A stretch of 35,138 bases of DNA from Nitrospinota bacterium (GCA_016212295.1 JACRGO010000206.1:1-35138); one strand, 5' to 3'; positions 7,675 through 16,110 are shown, counted from the first letter of the stretch. Numbers and translations are program-made. The notes: generated by a model from the sequence alone, not told the origin.

Positions 7675-8583
7675 ATGAAAAAAGAAACGTTGTTTTTCCT
7701 GTTACTGCTTTTGCCGCTTTTCACTCTGGCGCTTCCGCCCGAAGCTGCTGCGGCCAAGGGGACTCTCATTGCCGCCACGCAGGACAGCGACAAGAAACAG
7801 ATCGACGCCCCTATCTATGTGGACGGCGTCCTGAAAGGCACAGGCAAGGTAACCCTTTCGCTTTCCCCCAAGACGTATCAGGTGAAATTCGGGGATTTGA
7901 CGGGATATACCATCGTGTCTCCCAGGAGCGGAAAGAAAAGCGTCCAGGTGAAGTCCGGCAAGCCAACGCGGGTCATGGCGACTTACAAGAAGTCTTCGTC
8001 AACCGGCGCGGCCTCATCCTATATTTATTTCAAACGAAACGGAACCACAACTCCACAAACCGCGACTCTTGCCAATGGCACGCTGAGTATCGATGGAAAG
8101 ACCATCTCCGGGGTCTATTTCTCAACAAGCATGGCAGGGGTTACCTGCCTTGCCGGCGGGACCGGGACTGATCTTACCTCATGCCACAGCCCCCAGGACA
8201 GCCCGCACACCATGCTTCTCTGCGGCCCGGACCCGGTCAGCGCGGCTCCAGACACATTGCTTTACGTGCTCTTTGATTCCCCTGACGCCAATAGGGTCAG
8301 CGCTGACGCGACCGGCCTTTTGAATGCGTTGCAGAGCGAAACAAATTATCTTGGCATCGGAGTTTATACGGACTGTTCCGGCTCGGCCCACACGGCATGG
8401 ATTCGTAATTATCCCTATACAAACTACTATTTATGGCCTGACGTTTTCACGACTTACGACGCCGGCCACGTTTCCAGCCTTCTGTCCGGCTCGGTTATCT
8501 TCAGCGCTCCCGCAGCAGGCAATATTTATAATCAGTATGTCGCCGTCAGGTCGGCTGCAAATGTTTTTGAGGTTTGGCATTGA
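7675..8583 (+). CDS. Secreted protein sharing the PEGA-like N-terminal module
   Basis: From the ATG at 7675 the protein has 302 residues. The signal peptide and first 110 residues are nearly identical to those of the RCC1 protein upstream, including APIYVDGVLKGTGKVTLSL and SPRSGKKSVQVKSGK. The leader DNA (TCACAATTTTTCAGG) is duplicated as well. Similarity stops abruptly after SSSTGA. The C-terminal 190 residues are different (YIYFKRNGTTTPQTATLANG to NVFEVWH), with several Cys and no family I recognise. This is a module swap: one export and anchor module with a different cargo domain. The ORF track start at 7636 lacks the signal-peptide logic, so 7675 with AGGGGG upstream is chosen. Confidence 0.75.
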   Translation: MKKETLFFLLLLLPLFTLALPPEAAAAKGTLIAATQDSDKKQIDAPIYVDGVLKGTGKVTLSLSPKTYQVKFGDLTGYTIVSPRSGKKSVQVKSGKPTRVMATYKKSSSTGAASSYIYFKRNGTTTPQTATLANGTLSIDGKTISGVYFSTSMAGVTCLAGGTGTDLTSCHSPQDSPHTMLLCGPDPVSAAPDTLLYVLFDSPDANRVSADATGLLNALQSETNYLGIGVYTDCSGSAHTAWIRNYPYTNYYLWPDVFTTYDAGHVSSLLSGSVIFSAPAAGNIYNQYVAVRSAANVFEVWH

Positions 8584-8612
8584 GGTTGGTGGTTGACGGT
8601 TTTCGGTTTCAA

Positions 8613-8688
8613 GTTGCCGGGCACTGTAGGCCGGCAACGTATTCCTGATAATCAAGCCTAGTATGAGGCAAAAAATATTTTGCCCCTC
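8613..8688. repeat. Two hairpins between the secreted protein and mod
   Basis: GTTGCCGG (8613-8620) pairs perfectly with CCGGCAAC (8631-8638). A second imperfect stem pairs GAGGCAAAA (8665) with TTTTGCCCCTC (8678). Neither is followed by a clear T-run on the plus strand. The first may still be a weak terminator for the upstream gene. Confidence 0.4.
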
Positions 8689-8701
8689 GCATTCCCATAT
8701 A

Positions 8702-8730
8702 TTGTCACTTCCTGGCCGCTTTGGTATAAT
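8702..8730 (+). promoter_or_regulatory. Sigma70-type promoter of the mod/cargo operon
   Basis: TTGTCA (8702-8707) and a consensus TATAAT (8725-8730) are separated by exactly 17 bp. The predicted transcript would start near 8737, about 45 nt before the mod start codon. All genes to 16059 follow on the same strand with short gaps, so this promoter could serve the cargo genes as well. Confidence 0.65.
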
Positions 8731-9022
8731 CCTTTCACTTTTATTAGTCGTTGCGGTCCTGATATTTTAGAACCTATTGATATGCCTGAATCACTCATAG
8801 ATTCACTCCCCAAAATTGTCGCCGAGGGGAAAAAGGAGCTTAACGAGAAGGAGTGGCACAACCGGCTTGTTTACGGCGACAATCTTCTCGTGATGCAGGC
8901 CCTCCTTGCCGGAGACCCGGCTACGGGCCTTCCCTCCATGCGCGAGAAGATTGACCTGATTTACATTGACCCTCCCTTTGACAGCAAGGCAGATTACCGC
9001 ACAAAGATCATATTGCCTGCCG

Positions 9023-9048
9023 TAGGGGCGACCGGTCGGTCGCCCTTA
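9023..9048. repeat. GGGCGACC hairpin repeat inside mod
   Basis: GGGCGACC (9026-9033) pairs with GGTCGCCC (9038-9045) around a GGTC loop. The same 8-bp stem with a GGCC loop recurs at 30846-30865. Here it lies inside the mod reading frame without breaking it. Confidence 0.7.
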
Positions 9049-9629
9049 CAAATCGAACAAAAACCCACGGTACTTAAAACGTATGCAAGAATTGATAGAC
9101 ACAAATTTAGTAGTTCAGACAAATCCAGGAACTGTCCCAATGCAGAAGAAATATTTAGACGAATCAAAAGGGGTCCAGCTTGGGACTTGGTGGGATGATA
9201 TTAGCATGATTAGAGGATGGTCTGGTGAAAAATTGGGATATACAACCCAAAAACCCGAAGCCCTTCTCGAACGTATAATCAAAGCCTCCTCCAACGAAAA
9301 TTCCATTGTCGCTGACTTCTTCATGGGTTCCGGCACAACCGGCGCGGTTGCCGAAAGGCTTGGCCGCCGCTGGATCATGTCGGACATCGGCAAGCCCGCC
9401 ATAACCAACTATTCGTCCGATATTGATGAAATAAGCATTGAGTTGGACAACTACGTCCTCCTCTCTCCGGACGCCCTTCCCCTGGATACGGAAAACAGGG
9501 AAAAGCTCCAGGGCGTCATGGCGCGGGAGCCGCTGGCCCTGATAGAATACTGGAGCGTTGACCCGGACTACGACGGCGAGACCTTCCGCAGCAAGTGGCA
9601 GGACTACCGGGGGAACACGGAAAACGATG

Positions 9630-9742
9630 ATGACCCGTTCCGTGTCGTGAAAGAGACGAGAATCCTGGCCCCGAAGGTCAAGGGCAAACGTAAAATATGC
9701 GTCAAAGCCGTGGATGTGTTCGGATTTGAGAGCGTTGTGGTG
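9630..9742 (+). repeat. Direct repeat, copy 1 (mod 3' end)
   Basis: This 113-bp segment, starting ATGACCCGTTCCGTGTCGTG, is repeated at 10955-11067 with a single mismatch (CC versus TC). It encodes the C-terminal residues of Mod (DPFRVVKETRILAPKVKGK). The two copies bracket the AlbA_2-type gene. Confidence 0.92.
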
Positions 9743-9752
9743 GAGGTCTTGG

Positions 9753-10946
9753 ATGCTGAATGAACAGGAAATTTTAAAGCTGCTTGCAAGCGGCGAAAAC
9801 TCCTATGTTGAGTTCAAGGAGGACTCTATTGATAGTAAAGCGCTTGCCCGTGAAATTGTCGCCCTTTCTAATCTTAAGGGGGGATATATTTTTCTGGGTA
9901 TTGACGACAAAGGGGGTGTAGCCGGGCTGACACGCTCTGATAACGAAGAACGGATAATGAACTTATGTTCTGATTTAGTTCGACCCATTATTGATCCGAT
10001 TTATTATGAAGTTACAGTCGAGGAAAGGAAAATAGGCGTTATAGAGGTCGAAAGGGGCTGCAATAAACCATATTACCTCAAGGATGCGCCTGCAAAAACC
10101 AACAGATACTACAAAAGATACGGCAGCACGGTACGGGAGGTAAAGGAACGGGATGAATTACAGCGATTGCTTCAGGCCTCCGGCAATCTGCACTATGAGC
10201 TTTTACCGGCCTCTTATGCCAAATTAAAGGACCTGGATGATTTCGGAATCAGAGAGTTTATCAGGATAAACAGGCCAACCATTGATATAGATAAACTCTC
10301 TGAAACAGAGGCTATGAATCTTTATTTAAATCTTGATTTAATTATGGAGGTTGGCGGTGAATACCAGCCGACAATCGCCGGACTCTTGCTTTTCGGCAAA
10401 GGACGAGTAAAGAGATTTCTGCCTCAGTCCGACATCATGTGCGTTAAAGTCGCCGGGAACGACATAGCGGACGAAAAGGAAAATCTGAAATTCTTTGAAA
10501 GAAATATTTTTGAGAATTACCGTGATGCTGTCAGCTTTTTTTATATATATAATACCCACGCCTTTGAAGTAAAGAGTATCAAGCGCACCGATTACTTTGA
10601 TTATCCTGAACCGGCCTTTCGTGAACTATTGGCTAACGCGCTTATTCATAGAGATTATACGATTTTTGGAACCGATATCGCTGTCTGGATATTCAGCGAC
10701 CGGATTGAGATCAAGAGTCCTGGAGGATTGCCCAATACCCTGACTTTGGAGAACATGAAGCTCGGTCTGAAATATCACCGGAACCCGGTTCTTGCCCAAT
10801 ATTTCTTTGAAGCAGGCATGGTTGAACGCGCCGGCCAGGGGATTATCAAATGCGAACGCTGGCTTAAGGAAAACGGAAATCCTCCCCTTGAAATTATCGA
10901 GGATGAATATGAGGTCAAGGTGATTATGCGGAAACGGCGCGTGTGA
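9753..10946 (+). CDS. AlbA_2 (Schlafen-like) / RecG-like ATP-binding protein
   Basis: This 397-residue protein has the layout of putative transcriptional regulators with an AlbA_2 domain. Residues about 1-120 carry GENSYVEFKED, GGYIFLGIDDKGGVAG and TNRYYKRYGSTVREV. About 290-395 is a GHKL-like ATPase segment (HATPase_c_4) with RELLANALIHRDYT and a SPGGLP loop. Such proteins are often cargo of restriction and defence loci, as putative nucleic-acid-binding regulators or nucleases; the biochemical role is unproven. The start at 9753 follows GGAGGTC and overlaps the mod stop by 11 nt, so it is coupled to mod. The frame appears intact, unlike mod and res. It lies between two copies of the mod 3' end, which suggests it arrived as an inserted or duplicated block. 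Confidence 0.8.
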   Translation: MLNEQEILKLLASGENSYVEFKEDSIDSKALAREIVALSNLKGGYIFLGIDDKGGVAGLTRSDNEERIMNLCSDLVRPIIDPIYYEVTVEERKIGVIEVERGCNKPYYLKDAPAKTNRYYKRYGSTVREVKERDELQRLLQASGNLHYELLPASYAKLKDLDDFGIREFIRINRPTIDIDKLSETEAMNLYLNLDLIMEVGGEYQPTIAGLLLFGKGRVKRFLPQSDIMCVKVAGNDIADEKENLKFFERNIFENYRDAVSFFYIYNTHAFEVKSIKRTDYFDYPEPAFRELLANALIHRDYTIFGTDIAVWIFSDRIEIKSPGGLPNTLTLENMKLGLKYHRNPVLAQYFFEAGMVERAGQGIIKCERWLKENGNPPLEIIEDEYEVKVIMRKRRV

Positions 10947-10954
10947 ACACCTTT

Positions 10955-11067
10955 ATGACCCGTTCCGTGTCGTGAAAGAGACGAGAATCCTGGTCCCGAA
11001 GGTCAAGGGCAAACGTAAAATATGCGTCAAAGCCGTGGATGTGTTCGGATTTGAGAGCGTTGTGGTG
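10955..11067 (+). repeat. Direct repeat, copy 2 (mod 3' fragment)
   Basis: Second copy of the mod C-terminal coding segment, one mismatch from copy 1. It remains in frame with the following sce7726-like gene, so the ORF track reads a false fusion (MKETRILVPKVKGK...). Both copies end just before a GGAGGT ribosome-binding site, which serves the next cargo gene in each case. Confidence 0.92.
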
Positions 11068-11082
11068 ATGGAGGTTTTAATA

Positions 11083-11970
11083 ATGAAGAACTTAATTATT
11101 AACAGCAAATACAATTCAGGGTTGTCGCGGTTTTTTTCTTCATCCGTTATGAATGAGTTGGCACGAAAAGGGCATTCCGCTTTTTTCAAAGAAATTCTTT
11201 TTGTTTCCGGGCTTCATGAAATTATCGATGAGAATATAACACTGAGCGATTTTCTCCAGATAGTTTACAACCATCTTTTCAAGAATTACCGCGGCGAATA
11301 CATCTATAAAAATGCCATTGCGAATAAAATTTTACTTGGCAGACATTCGCTCAACACGGCTTTTATGTTGACGGAATTCCGTGTAGCGGATTGCAAGGCG
11401 GATTCTGTTGTGCTCAACGGCACTTCAAATGTCTATGAAATAAAATCAGAATTGGATTCCATGGACCGTTTAAAGCGGCAAATTGATGCTTATAGCCAAG
11501 TTTTTGATTTTATACATGTAATCACATCTCCTTGCCAGATTATGAAGGTCAAAGCGTGCGTTCCTGAATCAGTCGGAATAATGCGCCTCACGGATCGAAA
11601 TACAATATCAACGGTTCGTGAAGCGTCAACCGGAAAACATTCAGTAACGCCCTCCGTTATTTTTGAGTCTCTCCGCAAGGCAGAGTACACATCCATAATA
11701 AAAGAGCAATACGGCTATATTCCTGATGTGCCGAATACTCGGATATACAGCGCATGTCGTGAAATGTTTGCCAGGTTTTCGCCAGAAAAGGCCCATGATA
11801 GTATGGTCCGAGTGTTGAAGAAAAGGGGGAAGTGCCGGCAGTTGAAAGATTTTATTGCCGACTCACCTGAATATTTGCGGGCTTACTCAATAAACTCCGG
11901 TTTAAGCATTAAAGAGACAATTAAGCTAAGGGAAATGCTGAACGCCAGATGCAAATCCTTTATAAGATAG
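11083..11970 (+). CDS. sce7726 family protein (PD-(D/E)XK nuclease-like)
   Basis: The 295-residue protein resembles the sce7726 family, named after a Sorangium cellulosum gene that lies next to sce7725. Central residues show a PD-(D/E)XK-like signature: Asp107 in KADSVVLNG, then Glu119-Ile-Lys121 in NVYEIKSELDS, with D-x11-ExK spacing. This is typical of restriction-endonuclease-fold nucleases. It is followed by a helix (DRLKRQIDAYSQVFDFIHVIT). The C-terminal half is helical without known motifs. The start at 11083 has GGAGG 8 nt upstream. The next gene begins 13 nt after the stop. AT-content is visibly higher than in the flanking fad and aro genes, consistent with transfer. Nuclease activity is inferred from the motif only. 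Confidence 0.75.
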   Translation: MKNLIINSKYNSGLSRFFSSSVMNELARKGHSAFFKEILFVSGLHEIIDENITLSDFLQIVYNHLFKNYRGEYIYKNAIANKILLGRHSLNTAFMLTEFRVADCKADSVVLNGTSNVYEIKSELDSMDRLKRQIDAYSQVFDFIHVITSPCQIMKVKACVPESVGIMRLTDRNTISTVREASTGKHSVTPSVIFESLRKAEYTSIIKEQYGYIPDVPNTRIYSACREMFARFSPEKAHDSMVRVLKKRGKCRQLKDFIADSPEYLRAYSINSGLSIKETIKLREMLNARCKSFIR

Positions 11971-11983
11971 TCCTGGAGGAACC

Positions 11984-12919
11984 ATGTATTATCCATATTT
12001 CAGAGGCAAGCAGTACGAATTAGTGACAATAAGAGAGCGAGCGGCTTTGATGGCGGAGAATAAATTTCTTCCCATTATTGAACCGGTAAAGGATAATTTA
12101 TCACCCTTAAAACGTTCTATTGATGAACTTACAAAACAAGAGGCAAAATTTATACTGGTTGTGAATCCAAAATTTGGTGATTTAAAAAATAATCCAACAT
12201 CACTTTTTAAAGATTTAATCAATGACAGCTTAAAGGGTTATACCCATTTAATGCTCGGCTATATTGTGGATGCCAACAGCAATTTAATTGATATCAAGGA
12301 TTTTGTTGATGAATATAAGGATTTCTCATTAGCTTTGATTCACCATGGATTTCCAAATGGCAAAGATTTGAAAGAAGCTACTGATAAAGATAACGTAAAA
12401 AAGCATATATTTATTGACAGGCTTTCCGGCAAGCTTTATCAAAAGCATTTTAAAGGGTGTAATCGAATTTTAATACGCGATGGTTTTGAGAAACAAAAAA
12501 ATGCCGATTATCCGCCATCCGAACATTTTTCCGATCTTCACATAACCTATGATGACGAAGGAATGGATGGATTTGGAGATTTCTTGATTGTAGGCGATGA
12601 TTATATGGAAACCGGTGGACCTGCGTATGCCGTTGCAATTCATCTTACCTATACGGATAAAGAAGGAGACATGTTTATGCGGCATTTTGTATCCGACAGG
12701 ACGAATACTCCGACGGACCCTGCCGGTAAATTTTTTGAGGCCCTTGAAAAATTGAAAGTTGAAGTTGAAGATTCCGGAAGTATGATATTCAAGTCCTCGG
12801 CAGTAAATGAATTTTTGGAACTACATAAGCGCGGCCATTTCCCTGGATTGGGTTATGTAAAAAAACTATCAATGATTCATCATATTGAGCTGATGGCCGA
12901 TTTTATGAAGAGAGTATAA
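11984..12919 (+). CDS. sce7725 family protein
   Basis: This 311-residue protein is recognisable as the sce7725 family by its N-terminus (MYYPYFRGKQYELVTIRE, then FLPIIEPVK) and by its position next to an sce7726 gene. The pattern of repeated strand-helix units (ILVVNPKFGD, LMLGYIVDA, ALIHHGF, FIDRLSGK, HITYDDEG) suggests a TIM-barrel-like fold. It recalls phage 'beta' family proteins that open with a similar YxPxL/FRGKQxE motif. No catalytic residues can be assigned. GGAGG lies close before the start. The stop is separated from the RES gene start by one base, so the three genes form one tight translation unit. Function unknown; a sensor or modulator role in a defence cassette is inference. 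Confidence 0.7.
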   Translation: MYYPYFRGKQYELVTIRERAALMAENKFLPIIEPVKDNLSPLKRSIDELTKQEAKFILVVNPKFGDLKNNPTSLFKDLINDSLKGYTHLMLGYIVDANSNLIDIKDFVDEYKDFSLALIHHGFPNGKDLKEATDKDNVKKHIFIDRLSGKLYQKHFKGCNRILIRDGFEKQKNADYPPSEHFSDLHITYDDEGMDGFGDFLIVGDDYMETGGPAYAVAIHLTYTDKEGDMFMRHFVSDRTNTPTDPAGKFFEALEKLKVEVEDSGSMIFKSSAVNEFLELHKRGHFPGLGYVKKLSMIHHIELMADFMKRV

Positions 12920-12920
12920 G

Positions 12921-13937
12921 ATGCTTTGTTGCGGCAATTGTTTTTCAGATCGCCACCTTGAAGAGCATATCCAGAAAGAGTCAAAAGAGACCGGCAATTG
13001 CAGCTTCTGTGGCAGTATTGCTGTGGCTTTAATTGACCCGCTTGGTTTGTCAGACATTTTTCAACAGGTTATTGATCTGTATTCGGAAACAACTCAAGGG
13101 GGAGATTCTCTTGTTGATCTTTTAAAAAGGGATTGGCATCTCTTTGAAACCATGAATGACGATAAATGCTATGATCTGTTAGGTTTTATTTATCCGGGCA
13201 CGAGCTATAAAGGGAAAAGTTATCAGCCAAGGATTTACCCCGACTCTATACGAATTGACAGATGGAATATTTTCAGGGAAGAACTAAAACATAAAAACAG
13301 GTATTTCCCGCAGCAGGCGCCGGACCTTGAACACCTCAGAAATCTGTTTAGTTATATGAATCTTCCTATAGGCGAATCACCTGAATTGATGTATCGAGCA
13401 AGATGCAACAACGAGGAAAGGATGTTTTCAGTCGATGAAATGAAGAAACCGCCAGAGAGAGCAGTCAGCGGCGGACGGGCAAACCCCATAGGCATTCCAT
13501 ATCTGTATACCGCATCTGATCCCTTAACAGCGATAGCAGAGATTAGACCGCACAAAGGAGATAGCATCTCTGTTGCCGAGATACTCATAAATAAAAGGCT
13601 GATTCTTGCGGACCTGAGAAACCCCAGGAAAACAATATCGCCGTTTAAATTGATCGCAGACGATGTTAATCCATACATAGAGATAGAGTATTTATGCAAG
13701 CTTGGAGAAGAACTTACCAAGCCGATTCTCCCGCGTGACGCACACTTGGAATATCTGCCCACACAATATCTTTGCGAATTCATAAAGCATTGTGGTTTCG
13801 ATGGCGTGGTATATAAAAGCTCTGTTGGGGAAGGGGATAATTACGCCATATTCAATGATGACAAACTGACTATAGCCGATGTTTTCCTTTATAACGTTAA
13901 GGAAACAATAATAAACGCGGAAAAAGTTGATGGCTAA
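12921..13937 (+). CDS. HEPN/RES N-terminal plus RES-domain NAD+ phosphorylase-like toxin
   Basis: The 338-residue protein starts with a putative zinc knuckle (CCGNC at 3-7, CSFC at 27-30) and a helical segment of the HEPN/RES N-terminal type. A RES domain follows from about residue 150. RES signatures are LMYRARCN (Arg159) and YLYTASDPLTAIAEIRP (Tyr196, Glu207), then SVAEILINKRLILADLR and YLPTQYLCEFIK. RES proteins such as MbcT degrade NAD+ by phosphorolysis and are usually held in check by an Xre-type antitoxin. No Xre gene is present here; the partners are sce7726 and sce7725. The gene begins 1 nt after sce7725 and ends 5 nt before the res relic. Its intact frame inside a decayed operon suggests it is under selection. 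NAD+ depletion is inferred. Confidence 0.78.
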   Translation: MLCCGNCFSDRHLEEHIQKESKETGNCSFCGSIAVALIDPLGLSDIFQQVIDLYSETTQGGDSLVDLLKRDWHLFETMNDDKCYDLLGFIYPGTSYKGKSYQPRIYPDSIRIDRWNIFREELKHKNRYFPQQAPDLEHLRNLFSYMNLPIGESPELMYRARCNNEERMFSVDEMKKPPERAVSGGRANPIGIPYLYTASDPLTAIAEIRPHKGDSISVAEILINKRLILADLRNPRKTISPFKLIADDVNPYIEIEYLCKLGEELTKPILPRDAHLEYLPTQYLCEFIKHCGFDGVVYKSSVGEGDNYAIFNDDKLTIADVFLYNVKETIINAEKVDG

Positions 13938-13942
13938 ATAAA

Positions 13943-16059
13943 ATGGCTACTTCCTTGAACATAGGCACCAGGGACATTCCTTTAAAATTCGCGCGCGAGC
14001 TTTCCATAGAGGTTCTGGTTCAATGACGTCTTTTGTGACGCAAGAAGCATGAATTTCCACGCCGGGCAGAAGCAGGCGATCCTCAATACCATCTATCTTC
14101 ACGAAATAGCAAAGACAGATTCGGTATCCGATATGTATTCATATATGGAATCGTCCGGCGATACGTCCATTGCCGCTGAGATGGATATCGTCTATCTGAA
14201 GAAGGACAAGTTCAGCCACCCGAAATATTGCCTGAAGATGGCCACGGGGGACGGGATGATAGCCATCACCAACTGGCACCTCCTGACGGGTGAGGATGAG
14301 GACGGGATTCGCGAGGTTTCTCCCCTGGAAGACCCTTCCGCGACTGTCAGGGAGCTGCTCCCCGTTACGCCCGGGACATCGGCGGGGCATTCCCTGGAAG
14401 TCCTGGACAATAAATACCTGGCGGGCGGAGAGATTGAGTATCTGGCTGCCCTTGAAAACCTTGTGGTTTTTAATGACGAGGCGCACCATATCCATGAGAC
14501 CAAAAAGGCCGGGATTGTGTCGGAGGTTGAGTGGCAAAAGTCCCTGAACAGGATCGCGGAAGGAAAGGGGAGCAGGTTTCTGCAGATAGACTTCTCCGCC
14601 ACCCCTTATGGCGTGGCTGGAAGCGGTCAGAAGCGGACCAAGCATTATTTCCCGCATATAGTTGTTGACTTCGATCTTAAAACCGCCATCCACAATGGCT
14701 TGGTCAAGACCATCGCTCTAGACAAGCGCAAGGAAATAGCAACGATGGCGCTTGACTTCAAGGCGGTCCGCGACGGAAATAATGTCATAGGTCTTTCAGA
14801 CGGCCAGAAACTCATGCTCCGGGCAGGTTTGCAAAAATTGAGAATATTGGAGCAGCAGTTTATTGAACTGACAAGGGGCAAGGCGGGCGTAAGTGATAAA
14901 TACCCGAAAATGCTGGTTATTTGCGAGGACACGGCCGTGTCGCCCCATGTTGTGGATTTTCTGGTAAACAGCGAGGGAATGAGCGAGGAAGATGTTGTCC
15001 AGATAGACTCCGGCCGCAAGGACTCCATCCCGGCCAAGGAATGGCAGAGGGTAAAGCAGCGCCTTTTTAATATGGACAAGCATGAAAGGCCGAAGATTGT
15101 CGTCTCGGTTTTGATGCTGCGGGAAGGTTTTGATGTAAGCAATATCTGCGTGATCGTCCCGCTGCGTTCAACTCAGGCGCCTATTCTCCTGGAGCAAATC
15201 ATAGGCCGGGGGCTGCGCCTCATGTGGAGGGAGCCGGAGTATCAGGACAGCAAGAATGAAAACAGGGCCAGGCTGCTCCGGAAGAAACAGGAACCGTCCA
15301 ACTATCTCGATAAAAGATTATCCCGTTATGCAGATAAATAATGTCGCGCTGGCAAAGACAATAGATGACTTCATAAAAAACCGCCTTTTCAATCAACCGT
15401 TTGATCCCTTTGTCGACAATAATTGGAGGGTTCTCCTGCTGTCCAAGGCCGGGATAACGGAGCATCTTATTAAAGAAGTGAGCAGGACAATTTACGACAT
15501 GCAGAATAATATTAAGATCGAAGATGCCATTGTTATCAAAAAATTCTTCTCGGAGGTCGAAGAACTGAAGATGCGGGAAAACTTTTCACTTCCCGTGGCC
15601 AAGGCCATCTATGAACGATTGCCGTATCCCTCGAATAAGGGTGAACTGGAGAAGAATTTTATCCTGTATTGCGACAGCGATTCCGGCGTGGACAGTTTCC
15701 TGAAAATAAACGAACACCAGCACCATTTCGCCCATCTGGCCTATATCCGCACGGACGGGATGCTCTCTGCATACTATCCTGATTTTATTGTAAAGGCGGG
15801 ACCGGATGTTTATCTTGTGGAGACCAAGGCCCAGAAGGATGTTAATGATCCGAATGTGAAACAAAAGGAGCTTGGAGCATTAGACAGGCTCAGGAAGATT
15901 AACGAGCTAAATCCAGAGGATAGGATGGAAGCGGAATGGAAATATGCGCTTCTTGGTGAAACGACGTTTTATTCAATGCGGGACAGGGGGGCGTCGGTCA
16001 AGGAGACGCTCGAATTTTCAAGGCTGACGATGGAGAAGATTAAAGGAACATTGTTTTAA
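13943..16059 (+). pseudogene. res: Type III restriction subunit (res) with three lesions
   Basis: This is a relic of a DEAD/DEAH helicase-nuclease of a type III restriction enzyme. The N-terminus MATSLNIGTRDIPLKFAREL starts at 13943 and is frameshifted near 14013 (…EVL to FWFNDVF). The frame resumes with MNFHAGQKQAILNTIYLHEI. The Walker A region is deleted: CLKMATG joins directly to DGMIAITNWHLL near 14247. Motif II (NDEAHH, about 14472), SATPYG, LREGFDVSN and motif VI (IIGRGLRL) remain. A second frame change near 15310 after SNYLD precedes the C-terminal PD-(D/E)XK segment (YYPDFIV...VYLVETKAQ, 15256 frame, ending 16059). Without Walker A it cannot hydrolyse ATP in the family's usual way. 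Intact relatives are roughly 850-900 residues, from memory. Confidence 0.85.
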
Positions 16060-16110
16060 TGTTTGCTTATAGCTCTGTGAAATTCGCGTTAATTCTCGGT
16101 TCAGGCGGCC

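Larger units (their letters stand above)
8782..9763 (+). pseudogene. mod: Type III DNA methyltransferase (mod), internally deleted and frameshifted
   Basis: This is the relic of a beta-class adenine methyltransferase of a type III restriction-modification system. The N-terminal part keeps NRLVYGDNLLVMQALLAGDP and the catalytic DPPF motif (residues 63-66). The reading frame then shifts near 9075-9085. The C-terminal part keeps QKPEALLERIIKASSNE and the AdoMet-binding DFFMGSGTTGAVAERLGRR. The several hundred residues expected between the two, including the target-recognition domain, are missing. A hairpin repeat also adds roughly ten codons in frame just after DYRTKIILPA. The short link KKELNEKEW suggests a further N-terminal deletion, less certain. 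It cannot be an active methyltransferase. The last 113 bp are duplicated at 10955. Confidence 0.85.

Noticed and set aside
8680-8781. Upstream start for mod
   Set aside because: It would translate the promoter region; MPESLIDSLPKIVAEGKKE at 8782 is the family-like start.
10972-11082. Fusion of the Mod tail to the sce7726 protein
   Set aside because: The segment is a duplicate of the mod 3' end; GGAGG stands 8 nt before the ATG at 11083.
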